Shown here piece by piece: positions 12,858 through 24,366 of a stretch of DNA of 64,000 nt (its first letter is position 1; every line of letters starts with the position of its first letter). Location of the stretch: assembly GCA_023512835.1 (NCBI GenBank), contig CM042087.1, forward strand, positions 56,802,397-56,866,396, in the 5' to 3' direction. A program made the translations under genes and the position numbers. Below the pieces are notes generated by a model, which ran no database searches, was not told where the DNA came from, and saw only the letters and a program-made list of their open reading frames with translations. The stretch comes from Taxillus chinensis. Taxonomy: Eukaryota > Streptophyta > Magnoliopsida > Santalales > Loranthaceae.

Positions 12858-13703
12858 TAAGGATGACAATTTTGCTCTGACCTACCTTGATCTACCCTGA
12901 CCCGATTAGGTTTAACCTATCCTGACAGAGTATCAGGTCGAGACTAGATATTCTTTGCCTCGCCCTGCCCTGCCCCGATAGGGTTTCCATATATAAACCC
13001 TCCTAATATTTTTCTTTCTTTTTCCATTCAACATTATAACATTCTCATCTCTACTCTCCCATCTCCACTCCTGCGCAACGTCCGCAACAACTCAGAGTCT
13101 AACCTCTAGCCCTCTCAACACAGGCACTGATCAGATTGATCCTTTGTAGTCCTTATCCTCATGAGTACGAGTAGATCTATAGGTTTGTTGTTGTCTAGAT
13201 CTGTAGCTGTGTGGTGTTCTCCTGGCGCTGCTCCCATCGTCCACTGTCATTGCACTATCACCATCTAGAGTCAAGACTCCAAAGCACTCCCATTGCATCA
13301 GCAAGTGTGCTCACCGTCCACAGGTACTCCCAATCTCCCTTGGCTTTTTATGTATTTATTTATTTTGTTGTGATGAACCTAGTTATTTATTATGTATGGC
13401 TTTTTTTTGAAGGGGATCGAATTTTTTTTATTTGTGCTCATGAGAGCAACGACCCACCTAGGATATGATTTTTATGTGGCTTTTTTTGGTGTATTAGATT
13501 CAGACGTGAATTCTTTCTCAGACCTAGCATTGAGGATCGGGGTAGGGTAATATTGTATGAACAGAGGATTGGGCGGGGCGGATCAGAGCATGATAAGTTG
13601 CCCCGACACCGGGATAGGGTGGGTTCGGATACTCATTTTGTACTTTTGGGGCGGGGTCGGGTCACCCAGTACCTGGTTTCGAGCCATTCCGTTGACATCC
13701 CAA
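12858..13703. mobile_element. hAT-type non-autonomous element, 846 bp
   Basis: Inverted ends TAAGGATGACAATTTT / (inverse) GGGATGTCAACGG with CCCTGACCCGA and GGGTCGGG subterminal blocks. Flanks show an 8-bp near-duplication TTAGTTTA (12850-12857) / TTAGTTCA (13704-13711). No transposase frame. It sits directly after Copia element 2 and shares its end sequences and layout with the elements at 7.9, 22.8 and 53.8 kb. Confidence 0.65.
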
Positions 13704-13711
13704 TTAGTTCA

Positions 13712-14419
13712 ATTAGGCATGATAGAATTATATTGTTAAATTTTTTTAAGTTTTTAACGGTGTATAGAAGAACGATCATATACACATTTAAACGTGCAAA
13801 CAAATGATATCACCCACCTGGCATTGTTTTTAAGTACTTCTAACGACTAATAAGAACGCATTATACACGTTCTCTCATGAAAGTAGATAATTATTTGGTT
13901 TACCACAATCTTCACCAATTGATGAGACATATATACAAATATCAAAATATGTATATATATATAAGTTGACATTTGTCAGTTGACAAAGAACCAACATATA
14001 AACAGGACCTCAAATTCCAATGACCGGTATATATTTTGAATTCTCGAATAAAGATATATTTGAATTTCATGTATATTCAATAATCATTAAATTTAAGTAA
14101 TATATTTCTAATTTGAAAATATATTGATATCAAATCAATTGAAAATAGAACATTGGTCGGGAATTTTATGTGAGCTTGAATTTCATAATTAAAATCCAAC
14201 ATGGGTTGGGGATATCAAAACAATTGATATCAAATCAATGGAAAAATTAATTATTTAATTATTTACAATTAAATCAAATATGCTATACTGAATATTGAAG
14301 CAATCAGATAAAAATTCGTTCATGTAAATATCATAGCAAACACATATATAGAATTGATATTCGTATATCAAATGAAAAGAAATCTAATGATTTGATAATA
14401 AGGTAGCTCTGATACCACT
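13712..14419 (-). mobile_element. possible internal region of a minus-strand retroelement with PBS
   Basis: AT-rich sequence without a coding frame. At 14406-14417 it has GCTCTGATACCA, the complement of the TGGTATCAGAGC primer-binding site used with initiator tRNA-Met, placed 2 bases from the LTR-like block at 14420. Everything left of it down to the hAT-type element is unassigned. Confidence 0.45.
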
Positions 14420-14905
14420 TGTAGTATTAAAGTCATAATCCAAAACATAAAATCTCATATCAAATCATCAAGAAATAATCAAATGGAAGCGTACCTGATT
14501 CAATCATTCTCGTGGATGATTTGATTACTGTGGTTGATTTTTCAAGCCTCCATGATTCTTGAGGTTTTTAATTCAGATGAACTTACGAGCCTCTCTCACG
14601 TTTTCTTTCAACGGGATGCAAAATATTTACGGTGCATTACATGAGACTTGGAGATTCCATCACGATATATAAATAAAAGTTAATTTTAATTAACTTTTTT
14701 ACTATTATTTATAATTAGACTCAGTAATAAAATTAATAAATCGTTCTCTACATATTAGTACCCTTACTTTTATTTTATGTATTTAAGTCCAATAAACTTT
14801 AAAACTTATTAATTTATTTTTAATTAGACTTATTAAAAAATATGATAGTTCTATATTAATAAACAATATTACACATATATTCCATATAATTGTTAAAATC
14901 TAACA
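14420..14905 (-). repeat. candidate LTR (486 bp) next to a tRNA-Met PBS
   Basis: On the plus strand it starts TGTAGTATTAAAG beside the PBS and ends TTAAAATCTAACA, so read in element sense it runs TGTTAGATTTTAAC...CTACA (TG...CA). A partner LTR was not found in the window, so the element is truncated or the 3' half is lost. Confidence 0.5.
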
Positions 14906-17141
14906 TGAAGTTGGTAGCGTACGAGGCAGGGGGGAAAAAGTGTAGAATCCGCGTGCACTTGTCAAGTTTGGGAAGGATGAGAGTGAGGTGGAAATGATCT
15001 GGTTGGTGTCATTATTGTTGCCAATAACAAAACCTGTGAATGGAGGTGGAAAGAGGCCGTGACAGTCCATACGACATAGTAAAATTATTAATTTTTTTAA
15101 AAATATATATAAAAATTATTTTTAAAAAAATCTATATAGAGATTAATTTTTTAAAATTATATATTTAAAAAAAGATAAAAAGTTGATATAAAATACTGTC
15201 ATTAATATATCAACGCTAAAATACTGTAATTAATATATAAAAACAATTTTTTTCTTCCCACTACACACGCATTGTAATTTTTTTATTAATATTACATGAA
15301 GTGTAATTTTATATTTATCGAATGATATTTTCCTGTTAAATTAATCCGTGACACATATATACATTTTAGTCATGTACACAAATCGTAATATACTCCATCT
15401 TTTTAACATATATTTTATGTTTCTCGGAAACAAAAAAAAAAGTTAATTCCGTTCAAAAACTTTACCAATATTTAAATGCATTATATATCCTTCCAACTTT
15501 CTCTACGGCATGTTCTACATTCCTGGTCCTTGACATGACATTCATAATTAAATGCACATACTCAGTAGGGGATGGGTCAAGTTGGTAGGTCCTAGGTTCA
15601 ACACTTTAACGTGAGGCTGTCCATTACTCCATTTATGCGTTGGGCTTATTTATGAGCGTCCATAATCTTCGATGTATAGGGATTGGGAATATTATATCTA
15701 ACATTAAAATCACCAACAACAATTTTTCAATAAGTTTTCATAAATATACTATTTTAAATTATTTTTTTATTTTTTTATATAAATATACATCATAATATTT
15801 TTTAAAAGTAAATTTTATATTATTAAAATAATATTTTATACTACTTATTTTAATTAATAATAATTTTTTTATAATTTAATATAAAATAAAAATTAATATT
15901 ATGAGAAATGTGAAAGAGAGAGGTGAGAGAAAATTTTTAAATATAATTTAATAATTATAGGGTTTGAATAATATTTCTCAATACATTGGAAAATACTGTA
16001 CAAATCCCATAAAGAAAGTTAAATATAAAAAATCTACTACGAGTGCTCTAATGAGGTGAGCTACTAAGACGGGTTAAAATTTAATAACAAAAAGCTAGAT
16101 TTATTATTCCTTTTAAATGAATCCAAAACGAAACAAACATAAATAAATTCACGAGTTGAAATAATCCCAAAACCATCTAGATTTTAAAGTTTACCTTGAA
16201 GTCGAATTATATTTGCATTCAATTCATTTTAGGCGGTTGAGTTTAAATAAATAAAACAATGATTCTTCATTAAAATTCAACATGTGTGCTGCAAAAAAAA
16301 GTGATCAGTAATATATATTTTTTATTATTTTATTATTTATTATTTTATTTTTTTAAAAGAAAATGAATAGACCAACTGATCTGCCCATAGGAATGGGTTT
16401 GGTATGATAAATATTTTTGGCTTTACTATACAAAATTTTATTATTTTAATATTTTATTAACATTTCTTTTAAAATCTAATCATTATATTAAATATCTATG
16501 TATTAATAAATATACCTATAAAATTTTATCGCAACTTAAATGACTATTTTTCTTACAAATTCAACTGAAATAAATAAATAATATTTATTTATTTATTTAT
16601 TTTCTTATAATTTTTTTTTTTTGCAAAAATCAGTGGTTGGATTGCTATTAAATTTTATAAATATATATATTAATATATGAATATACAATCTAATGATCGA
16701 TGAAACAAATATTAATAAAATATTTAATTAGCAAAAGTCTACAAGATTCACGGTTACAATCCGCAGGCAATCACTGGAATCTAAACATCACCATAAGACA
16801 AAAAAAAAATCATCCATCCCTTCGATTTCCTTCCCCCTACCCTTCCTGTCCACTATAAAACAAAGGGAGTGTTTGGTTGGATGGTATTATTTTTGAAAAC
16901 AATGGGTCATATGAATTTTAAAGTATTTATAAGTAGTAGAAATTCATCTGGGCCCATAGTTTTTAAAACCAATCATGTTTAAAAAAAGAGCAAAGCAAAC
17001 AAGGCGAAAGTCATTATTAATCCACTGTAACATCCCTGAATGAAGGCCCTGCTATAGACTCCAGGGACATTGCTTACACGTGAGATCCCCCATCTCCCCT
17101 CATGTGATGATCAAGCTCCCCAAAAACTAGCCCTACTTTCT

Positions 17142-17173
<32 letters not shown>

Positions 17174-17460
17174 TTCCTTTTTCTTCTTTTTTTCTCCAAG
17201 TAAAAAGGGAAAGAAATGAATTGCATTGACCTAATGATGTCTAATTTTTTGACTATTTAATCTCATAAATAAGTGGAGTAATTTAAGACTCCGATGTGTC
17301 GAACCTCAGGAAATTTCTGTTAATTGGTATCAAATAGACAAGTACCAAGTAGGCAAGTGCTAGTTATGCTTAAAAAAATGATTTAGGTCTGGCAACTTTT
17401 AAATAATGAGCACTAATAGTTTTTATATTTTCTGTAGCATTATTTTTTTTCTTCTGTTTT
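14906..17460. other. AT-rich intergenic DNA
   Basis: No coding frame with a recognisable domain. It holds a second copy of the short dispersed repeat (16862-17000), a long T-rich tract at 17138-17195, and a tRNA-like ggttcaacac box near 15598 that is too weak to call a SINE. Confidence 0.5.
16862..17000. repeat. short dispersed repeat (MITE-like), copy 2
   Basis: Shows the word order gtttggttggatggtattatttttgaaaac ... tataagtagtagaaattcatct ... tagtttttaaaaccaatcatgttt, shared with 1530-1705 and the inverted copy at 45095-45245. The outer bases gtttgg.../...gcaaac are weakly inverted. Confidence 0.45.
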
Positions 17461-17469
17461 TCAGTTTTT

Positions 17470-20290
17470 ATACTTGCAAAAGAATTCAATAATGAAGGTT
17501 CTTAGGGTAACAATATCACCACCCATGCATTGTACTCTAGTTTTGACATATGGTTTTCAACTCCAATCTCTGAATTCTTGATAATGTTGATTAACACTCA
17601 TTTCCTTACATTTAGTCCATGGTAATAAAATAAAGATTCCCAAAACCATTTAGTCCATGAGAATTGGGACAATTAGAGGCATTAATCCTTTAATTGGTTA
17701 AACACTTGCTCTATGCTTTATCCAATTGAATCAAATAATTTCATTTTCCATCCTAGACTAGGGCTAAGATAATCCGATCATGCATGAATCAAATAGTATT
17801 GCATTCTGAAAATTATTTAAACATCAAAGAATTATTTCTATCACATAACCATGCCAAAACCTTCTTACAATACAATGGGGGCTACATTGCTCCCCTAAAA
17901 AAAGGATTTACCCCAGAATCATGTTCAAATCCATAATTTAAAAATGTAAAAGCATCCTTGAAGAAATACAGAATTAAGATAGAGAAATCTTCAAAGGCCC
18001 TTCTAAAATTAGACTCAAGAAATCTCCCAAAAAACTGCCGCTGTGTTTCCTTCTTTCGAATCCTTGTCTTCCTTTCAGTCGTCCTCCTTGTCCAAAAAAC
18101 CTTACTCCTCTTTTGTGTTTTCTCCCCCAGAAATTAATGAAACTATCCTCTTGGAATGGCTGACTTGCTCCACTAGCCCAACAAATAAAACTCTTGGAGT
18201 AAGCCCAAGGTAATAGGGAACTAGGTGACCATACCTCTTCTCCATGGCCCAACTAAATAAAACCTACAAAGAGACTTCAAAAACAACCAAAAACACACTT
18301 TGCCCAAAAATAAAATAAACCGCCAAAGTAAATAAAGACAATCAACACGGGTCACAAAAAGGTATCAAATATGTCTAAAACAGGGGGAAAAATATATCAT
18401 AAATGCCTATATAAAATTCACTCATCAAATTCCCCCCACACTAAAATATTACGCGCCCTAAGCAAACACAAAAAAAACAAGTAGACAAGCACTCATGCAA
18501 AGAAATCCTCAACAAGTAAAAACAACAAATAAAATAAATAAAATAAAATAAAATAAAATCCCACTTGTGGCTGTAAGCTACCACTGTTACTTGCGACACC
18601 ACACTGTAGCCCAAACTCAATTATCATAAGCATTTCACTTAACCTCCAAAAGCACCACTCAGCGACCCACCAAAGAATAAACACCTATAACTCTGGAGTG
18701 CACTCAAAGGTAGCAAGGCTGCCTCACTCAACCAGTAACCTCACACCCCTCACTCTTAAGTTCCTTTCAAGTTCAGACATTACGCAAGTAAACAATTAGT
18801 CCTTCATTATAGTGTTGCAGCCAACAAACCACCAAAGTACCTTTGCCATAGACCACAATGAGAGGTGAGTCCTTTGTTGATGCTGAAAAGATATCAAAGA
18901 CATAAACACAGAAACACACCCTCTAACTATACACAGGCCAAAGAACAAGGCAAATACAAAGCGGGTGCGACAGACCAATCACCATAATCCTCAGGCGAAA
19001 TTCTGGATTTCATGCTCTGCTGTCCTTTTGTTGTTTTTTTCTATAATAGTGACTTTTCTTTTTCTTTTTGGATTTTTTTAAAAGAAACATATGGCCTATA
19101 TGACCTCACAATAACATCGGAGAAATCAATAAGATAACTAGAGGTAAGCACCCAACAAGGCCCGAATGCGATAAACCACACAACACATAAACAGTGGGGA
19201 AGACACAGAACGAAAGACAAACAGAACACAACGCAAAAGTCAATGTGACCTTAGAAAAAGAAACATGAAAAAACATCAACAAAGACCACATCAGGGTGGT
19301 CCCTGACTCCAGCCTATCCAAATGTGCCACAACCCAATCACCATAATGCAACACATGTTAATAACATAAGCTCATCACCGCAGGGAATAATCACACAATA
19401 AAAAGAAGGTGAACTCTCAATTGCAATGTAGTAAACTCACAACTCCAAAAATAAGTAAGTGGATAACCGTAAGCAAGCAGCTAGAAGCACCCAGGCAGAA
19501 ACAAGCAAAAGCTATCGATAGAGAATATCGAGCTAACAAAGCAAAGCAACATAGAACAGGGCAAACAAATAGCCACAAATAAACAAATAGTCATGTAAAG
19601 AAAAAGAAAAGTAAAAAAATAAAGAAAAAACTGGAAAAATTGCTCCCTCACACTAAAACTGCACACTGTCCTTAGTAAAAAATAAAGAAGAAAAACTTGA
19701 GCCAAAAAGGCCTAATAAGGCATGCTAGAAAAATAAAGAACGCGAGCTACCATCTCACGCATAGCAGTGGCAAACTCGTTCGAGGTTGAACTGAATCTCC
19801 ATTCTGCACGAGCTTGAAGCAAAGCAATCATAAAATAACATACAAATGCTCCACAACTATGAGTGTCTCAAATACGGCGAAGGTCTTTTGGTACAAGTGC
19901 CATAAGATGACTTGCAGACCGGCAAATCTCGACTGCACTGGTAACAAAGTCATAATAGGCACAAACTGATACGAGATCCTCCATTGTTGGCAGAAAACTT
20001 AAGTTCAGTCGACGTTCAAGTGTAGATAAGGGAATATGCTCTAAAGGTACTGCTAACGTTTCAGGTCTGTACGCTCGAAGTGGAGCTACATATGGAATAA
20101 GATCAATAGGTGGATGTGTCCATATTGACTCGGAACAGGCAACAAAAGAAGTAGGGTGAAATGACGGAATCTGATCAGATGAGGCAAATAAATCAAGATA
20201 AAAAAACAAGTATAATAGTAGTGGGACTCCTTTGCAAACTTGAAATCACAATTATAGTAGCTAATGCCAGCAATCAAGACCATTAATGCC
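17470..20290 (-). mobile_element. decayed retrotransposon-derived region (Gypsy-like 3' region)
   Basis: On the minus strand there are blocks such as GTGTGGGGGGAATTTGATGAG (around 18420-18440) and TAGTGTGAGGGAGCAATTT (around 19640), the style of sequence seen after pol in large Athila-type Gypsy elements. Frames at 19868-20209 (113 codons), 19481-19705 and 17974-18252 on that strand show no known catalytic motif. Classification rests on style and context only. Confidence 0.35.
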
Positions 20291-20299
20291 ATTGATCAA

Positions 20300-20445
20300 T
20301 TGGATTTGGGGCAACCAATACCACTTATCTCATTAACAACTCCCATAATCAATGAGGGTAACATGTTCCTCTTATCATACTAATAACTCTCATATTCATT
20401 AGGGGCAACCTGTGCCCCTTATCACTCTGATAACTCCCTTAGTCA
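20300..20445. repeat. three degenerate tandem units of about 47 bp
   Basis: Units begin GGGGCAACC (20308), GAGGGTAAC (20354) and GGGGCAACC (20402). Each continues with (C/T)C(A/C)CTTATC...TAACTCCC(A/T)TA(A/G)TC. Period 46-48 bases. Confidence 0.7.
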
Positions 20446-21540
20446 TTACACACATCATATAAGAGATCCAAACAAACTAGCTCCCAAAATAACATAAACA
20501 ACAATAATAAAATCAATATTATTAAATCATAGGGGTTTCCTAAGGTTACCTAAGCATCATTGTCAATACCGCATTAAGAAAAGCATCCAGAATAGCCAAT
20601 ACAACAAATCTAGCAAAGATAGTCGTTGCATGGACAGAGCCATCCATGATGTATTTGAAAGAATAATGTTTTTTTCCCTCCAGCCACAGTGAACCCATGG
20701 TAGGCCATGGCTATAGGTCTTCGGCCGGAATACTAACAAAGGGATTTTTTTTACACTCCATCTTTAGTGTTAATTCATTTCCTCATAAATAGTTAATATA
20801 TGAAATACTATTATTACAATGTCATTAATACAAGAACCCTAATGTTTTTATTTTTGTCATTGTACACACACTTGTCATTCGATGACAATTATACACAAAT
20901 ATTAATAGTCCTATTTGTCCCTGGGCCAAGGTCTATAGAAAGGGGGTGGGGGTGAATAGACAAAGGCCAACTTTTTATGACTCTAACTCACTCAAATTCA
21001 CATTTTGTTTGCAATATAAAATTATAACATAAATGAGAAACAAAATAGATGAAAGTAAAACAATATATTATTACTTCACGAAACATGTTATTGTGTTACA
21101 AAGATAAGCTAAAAGTTTATCAAAGTAAACCAATAATAACAACTAAAAACTATGAAATATGGAGGTGATAAAACATTATCACATGCAATCTTCTTATCTT
21201 TTCACAACACATACATAAATCCTTAAAATACTTAGACAAGAATTATAAATAGTAAACACTAAACAACCTCCATATAGTAAATGAATCTTATGCATTTGTT
21301 ATTCTCAAAGAATAACTAGTGTTGTAATTGTTGTCAATAGTGGTGAACAAGGGCTAACACTGTGTAGAAAGATAGTGTATATCTTTTAATAACCTCATAA
21401 GTTGATCTCTGTGGAGTGAGCCCATAGAGGGAGTTGGATAGAGTATGCTAAATATCTTTACTTTGAGTTGAGGAGAGTTATCTCGAAACACTTTAGCATT
21501 AGATTGATTATCTAAGCGTTAGAGTGATGATTCGAACATC
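20446..21540. other. unassigned AT-rich stretch
   Basis: No protein domain was recognised. Fragments such as AGGGGGTGGGGGTGAATAGAC near 20940 resemble phrases in decayed plant retroelements, but no structure could be drawn. Confidence 0.4.
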
Positions 21541-21662
21541 TGTCATGCCCCAAAATTCCAAGAAACCCGAAACCAAGAATGTGACTTCCCATTGCCTATA
21601 CCTGAAGGGTCAAGAGGTTGGTGACTAACACTAATAAAGACTACACTGCTAGTGTTGTCTCC
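21541..21662 (+). repeat. truncated LTR, third copy of the TGTCATGCCCC family
   Basis: Starts TGTCATGCCCC and follows the two full solo LTRs (28203-30594 and 48274-50429) word for word for about 120 bases: AACCCGAAACCAAGAATGTGACTTCCC, GGTCAAGAGGTTGGTGA, GACTACACTGCTAGTGTTGTCTC. Similarity then stops abruptly. Confidence 0.7.
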
Positions 21663-22419
21663 TTGTGCATGTGTCATAAAATACGCTAGTAGTGGACACG
21701 TGCATGTGTTTTTATGACACGTGCAAGAATCAAAGTTGTTTGCGATATCATTGGCTTCATTTATTATCATGCACGTATCAGTGAACGTGACTAGGTTGGA
21801 CATGTGTATGACCTTGTCTGGGACATGCATGTTAAAAGTGTTTCATACTTGCTTCTTGACTTCTTTGGCTACCTTGTTAATCCTTGCTTTCAATTCTTCA
21901 GCTTCCTTTTTCTAGAAAAAACTATAAAACAATGCAAAACACACAAAACTACACCAATATAGTATATCCTAAAATAATACCAAAAACACACACTCAAGTA
22001 TAAAAAAGAAATACAAAATGGGAGATAATACATACATAAACCTAATACATAAAATCCACATGTCAATACCAATCATCGGTGGATGAGATTGTGACACATC
22101 AGCATCTGATTACTAATCTGATTAACTCATCTGGTTAAAAGTTTTTATTTTTCTTTTAATCTTCACCATGGATAACTTAATAGATGAAAAAAAAAAGCAA
22201 TAGTGGCATATTGCAGCTTATGTGGCCATGTTGGCAAGTAATGTGGTCAAATTCTTTGACATGTCAATTTTAGAATTATATGGATGGTCATCCAACTTTA
22301 ACATGTGTTCTTGATTGAGCTTCTTAATTATTAACAAATTATAATTGAACTTTATAAATTATTCTTTAATAAGGATGGAACTAAAGGTCTATAAATGAGC
22401 TAAGATAAGCAAACTTAGT
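21663..22419. other. unassigned stretch with a small palindrome
   Basis: The pair GTGTCATAAAA...TTTTATGACAC with a CACGTGCATGTG loop sits at about 21671-21721. No domain was recognised in any frame. Confidence 0.4.
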
Positions 22420-22790
22420 CGAGTTCAAACTGAGCTTATACAGTAATCGGGTTGAGCTTGAACAGTAATGAGCCAAACTTGTAAAGTGTCGAGCTCGAGC
22501 TTGAATCGTGCTCATTCAAGCTGGTATCGAGCGAGTTGTTGAGTGTATCGCTTATTTAAAGGTATATGCTGGATAAATTTGTAAATGATTTGAGCAGAGC
22601 CAAACTTATACAGTAATCAAGCTAAGTCGAGTCAAGCTTGTATAGTAACCGAGCTAAGCTTGAACAGTAACAAGCCGAACTTGTACAGTATTGAGCTTAA
22701 GTTTGAGTCGAGTTTAGTCAAGCGAGTATCGAGCGAGCTGTTGAGCGTGTCGACTCATTTCAGACTTGAGAGACATTTTCGAAATTAAGT
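22420..22790. repeat. GAGCTTGAACAGTAA / TCGAGC-rich repeat
   Basis: Two related blocks (about 22420-22560 and 22590-22770) repeat words such as GAGCTTGAACAGTAA, AACTTGTACAGTA and GTATCGAGCGAG(T/C)TGTTGAG. It is probably a decayed transposon with internal duplication, immediately left of the hAT-type element at 22816. Confidence 0.55.
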
Positions 22791-22815
22791 TTCTAAAAGT
22801 TTTTACAATGGTAAC

Positions 22816-23101
22816 TAGGGATGGCAATTTTGATCCTATCTGCCCCGAGCCTCCCCGACCCGGGCCATTTTTCCTTGCCCTGCCCTGCATGAGATAACGG
22901 GGTAGTCAAGGGTATTGGCCGCCCTACCCCGACCCGACATTTTAACAGTTTTACCTTAAAATACTCGCCCCGACCCACTCCAACCCATGACCGTTCCGAC
23001 CCGCTGCACTCAATAGTCCTGTCCCGCCCCGAATCGAACTCATCCGGGGCAGGTTCGGGTCACCCACTATCCGGTCCCGACCCACCCCGTTGCCATCCCT
23101 A
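22816..23101. mobile_element. hAT-type miniature element, 286 bp, perfect TSD
   Basis: Ends TAGGGATGGCAA...TTGCCATCCCTA are perfect 12-bp inverted repeats. They are flanked by the perfect 8-bp duplication ATGGTAAC (22808-22815 and 23102-23109). The interior is rich in GACCCG/CCCCG. This is the cleanest member of the family also present at 7.9, 12.9 and 53.8 kb and possibly 59.8 kb. Confidence 0.92.
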
Positions 23102-23109
23102 ATGGTAAC

Positions 23110-24366
23110 TAAACCTTTTGATAAAATTTTTAATTAAAATAAATTATATTTATTAATGATAAATAACATATTAAAACAACAATAGATATTTTAAAATTAT
23201 TTATTTAATTTTAAATGTTTACCAAACATATAATGGATATTCATGTATTAATATACATAAAAAAAATCAAAGTATTAATTTATATGAGATAAATTATTTG
23301 TATTAATATTAAATACCAAAATAATATTATTATCCAACATTAATAAATATATAATTTTTGATAAAATTATTAAAATTAATAAACATCAACACATGGAATA
23401 TTTTGGGTTGTTGTTTTCTTTTCTTTTTTTTTATCAGTATGCATATAAATAAATTATTAATTATATATTAGTAATATTTTATTTTTAAAAATTATAATTT
23501 AAATTAATATTTATTTTTTGATATAATGTTAAATATGTTAATCTAAAATTTATCATATTTTTCTTTTAAAAAATATTAAAAGAATATTCTATTAGATTTT
23601 AATAAATTTATATTTATATAATTTTTATAATTCGGTTGGAAATTTCAATGGCTATTAGAAAATAATTTACTAATAATTAAAACGTTCTATAATATATTAA
23701 AAACGTGTATTAAAGTTGAATAGCTACAAATATAAATTTTAAAATGCATGCTAAATAAATTTGGCCATTAAGTCACCAACACATAAGTTGTGTGAAATTG
23801 ATTTGGTGAGAGTTTATTATTTTTAGTGGAAGGTAATAATAAAAAGATAGTTTTTAATAGAATATAGAGTAAAATAAAAAAGGATATACTCTAGATATTA
23901 AATGTTTTTTAATAAATAAAATAAATAAAAAGTTATAATTTAAAAATAAAAATAAAAATAAAAATAAATAAAATCTTATGTTGGAGATTGCTAAGAACTA
24001 TATTTTTCCCATCACACTTCCCTCGCACGGCCGTCTTGGAGAGTGGGGGTCAATGAAAGAAAGACAGCTCATGGGTGTAAAAAGGATAAAAAGGTTTAAA
24101 AAAACAAAAATTAAAGCTTTAAGAAAGGCAATGCCTGGCCGCCTAGTCCAAAGCAGGAACTTTCTTCTCTTTCTCTCTCTGTGTCTCTCTCTCTCTCACT
24201 CTCTCACTCAGTCATAGTCATAGCCTCTCTCTCTCTTTTTTTTTTTTCCGGAAAAGCTGAAAGAAGCAAAAGTCGTCCCAACCACAGCTCGTATGCAAGC
24301 AGTGTTTATATTGCTTTTACTCATAGAAGAAAGCCCACAAACAAACGCACTCACAAACCTCCGTCC
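23110..24366 (+). promoter_or_regulatory. upstream region and CT-rich leader of the IDD gene
   Basis: 23110-23980 is AT-rich non-coding DNA. A CT-rich stretch at about 24163-24250 (repeated CTCTCT) lies 120-200 bases before the start codon and looks like a plant 5' leader. A 79-codon frame at 23978-24217 is low-complexity at its end and has no known domain. Confidence 0.45.

Noticed and set aside
15590..15625. SINE from the ggttcaacac box
   Set aside because: Only the B-box-like word is seen; no second box, tail or duplication.
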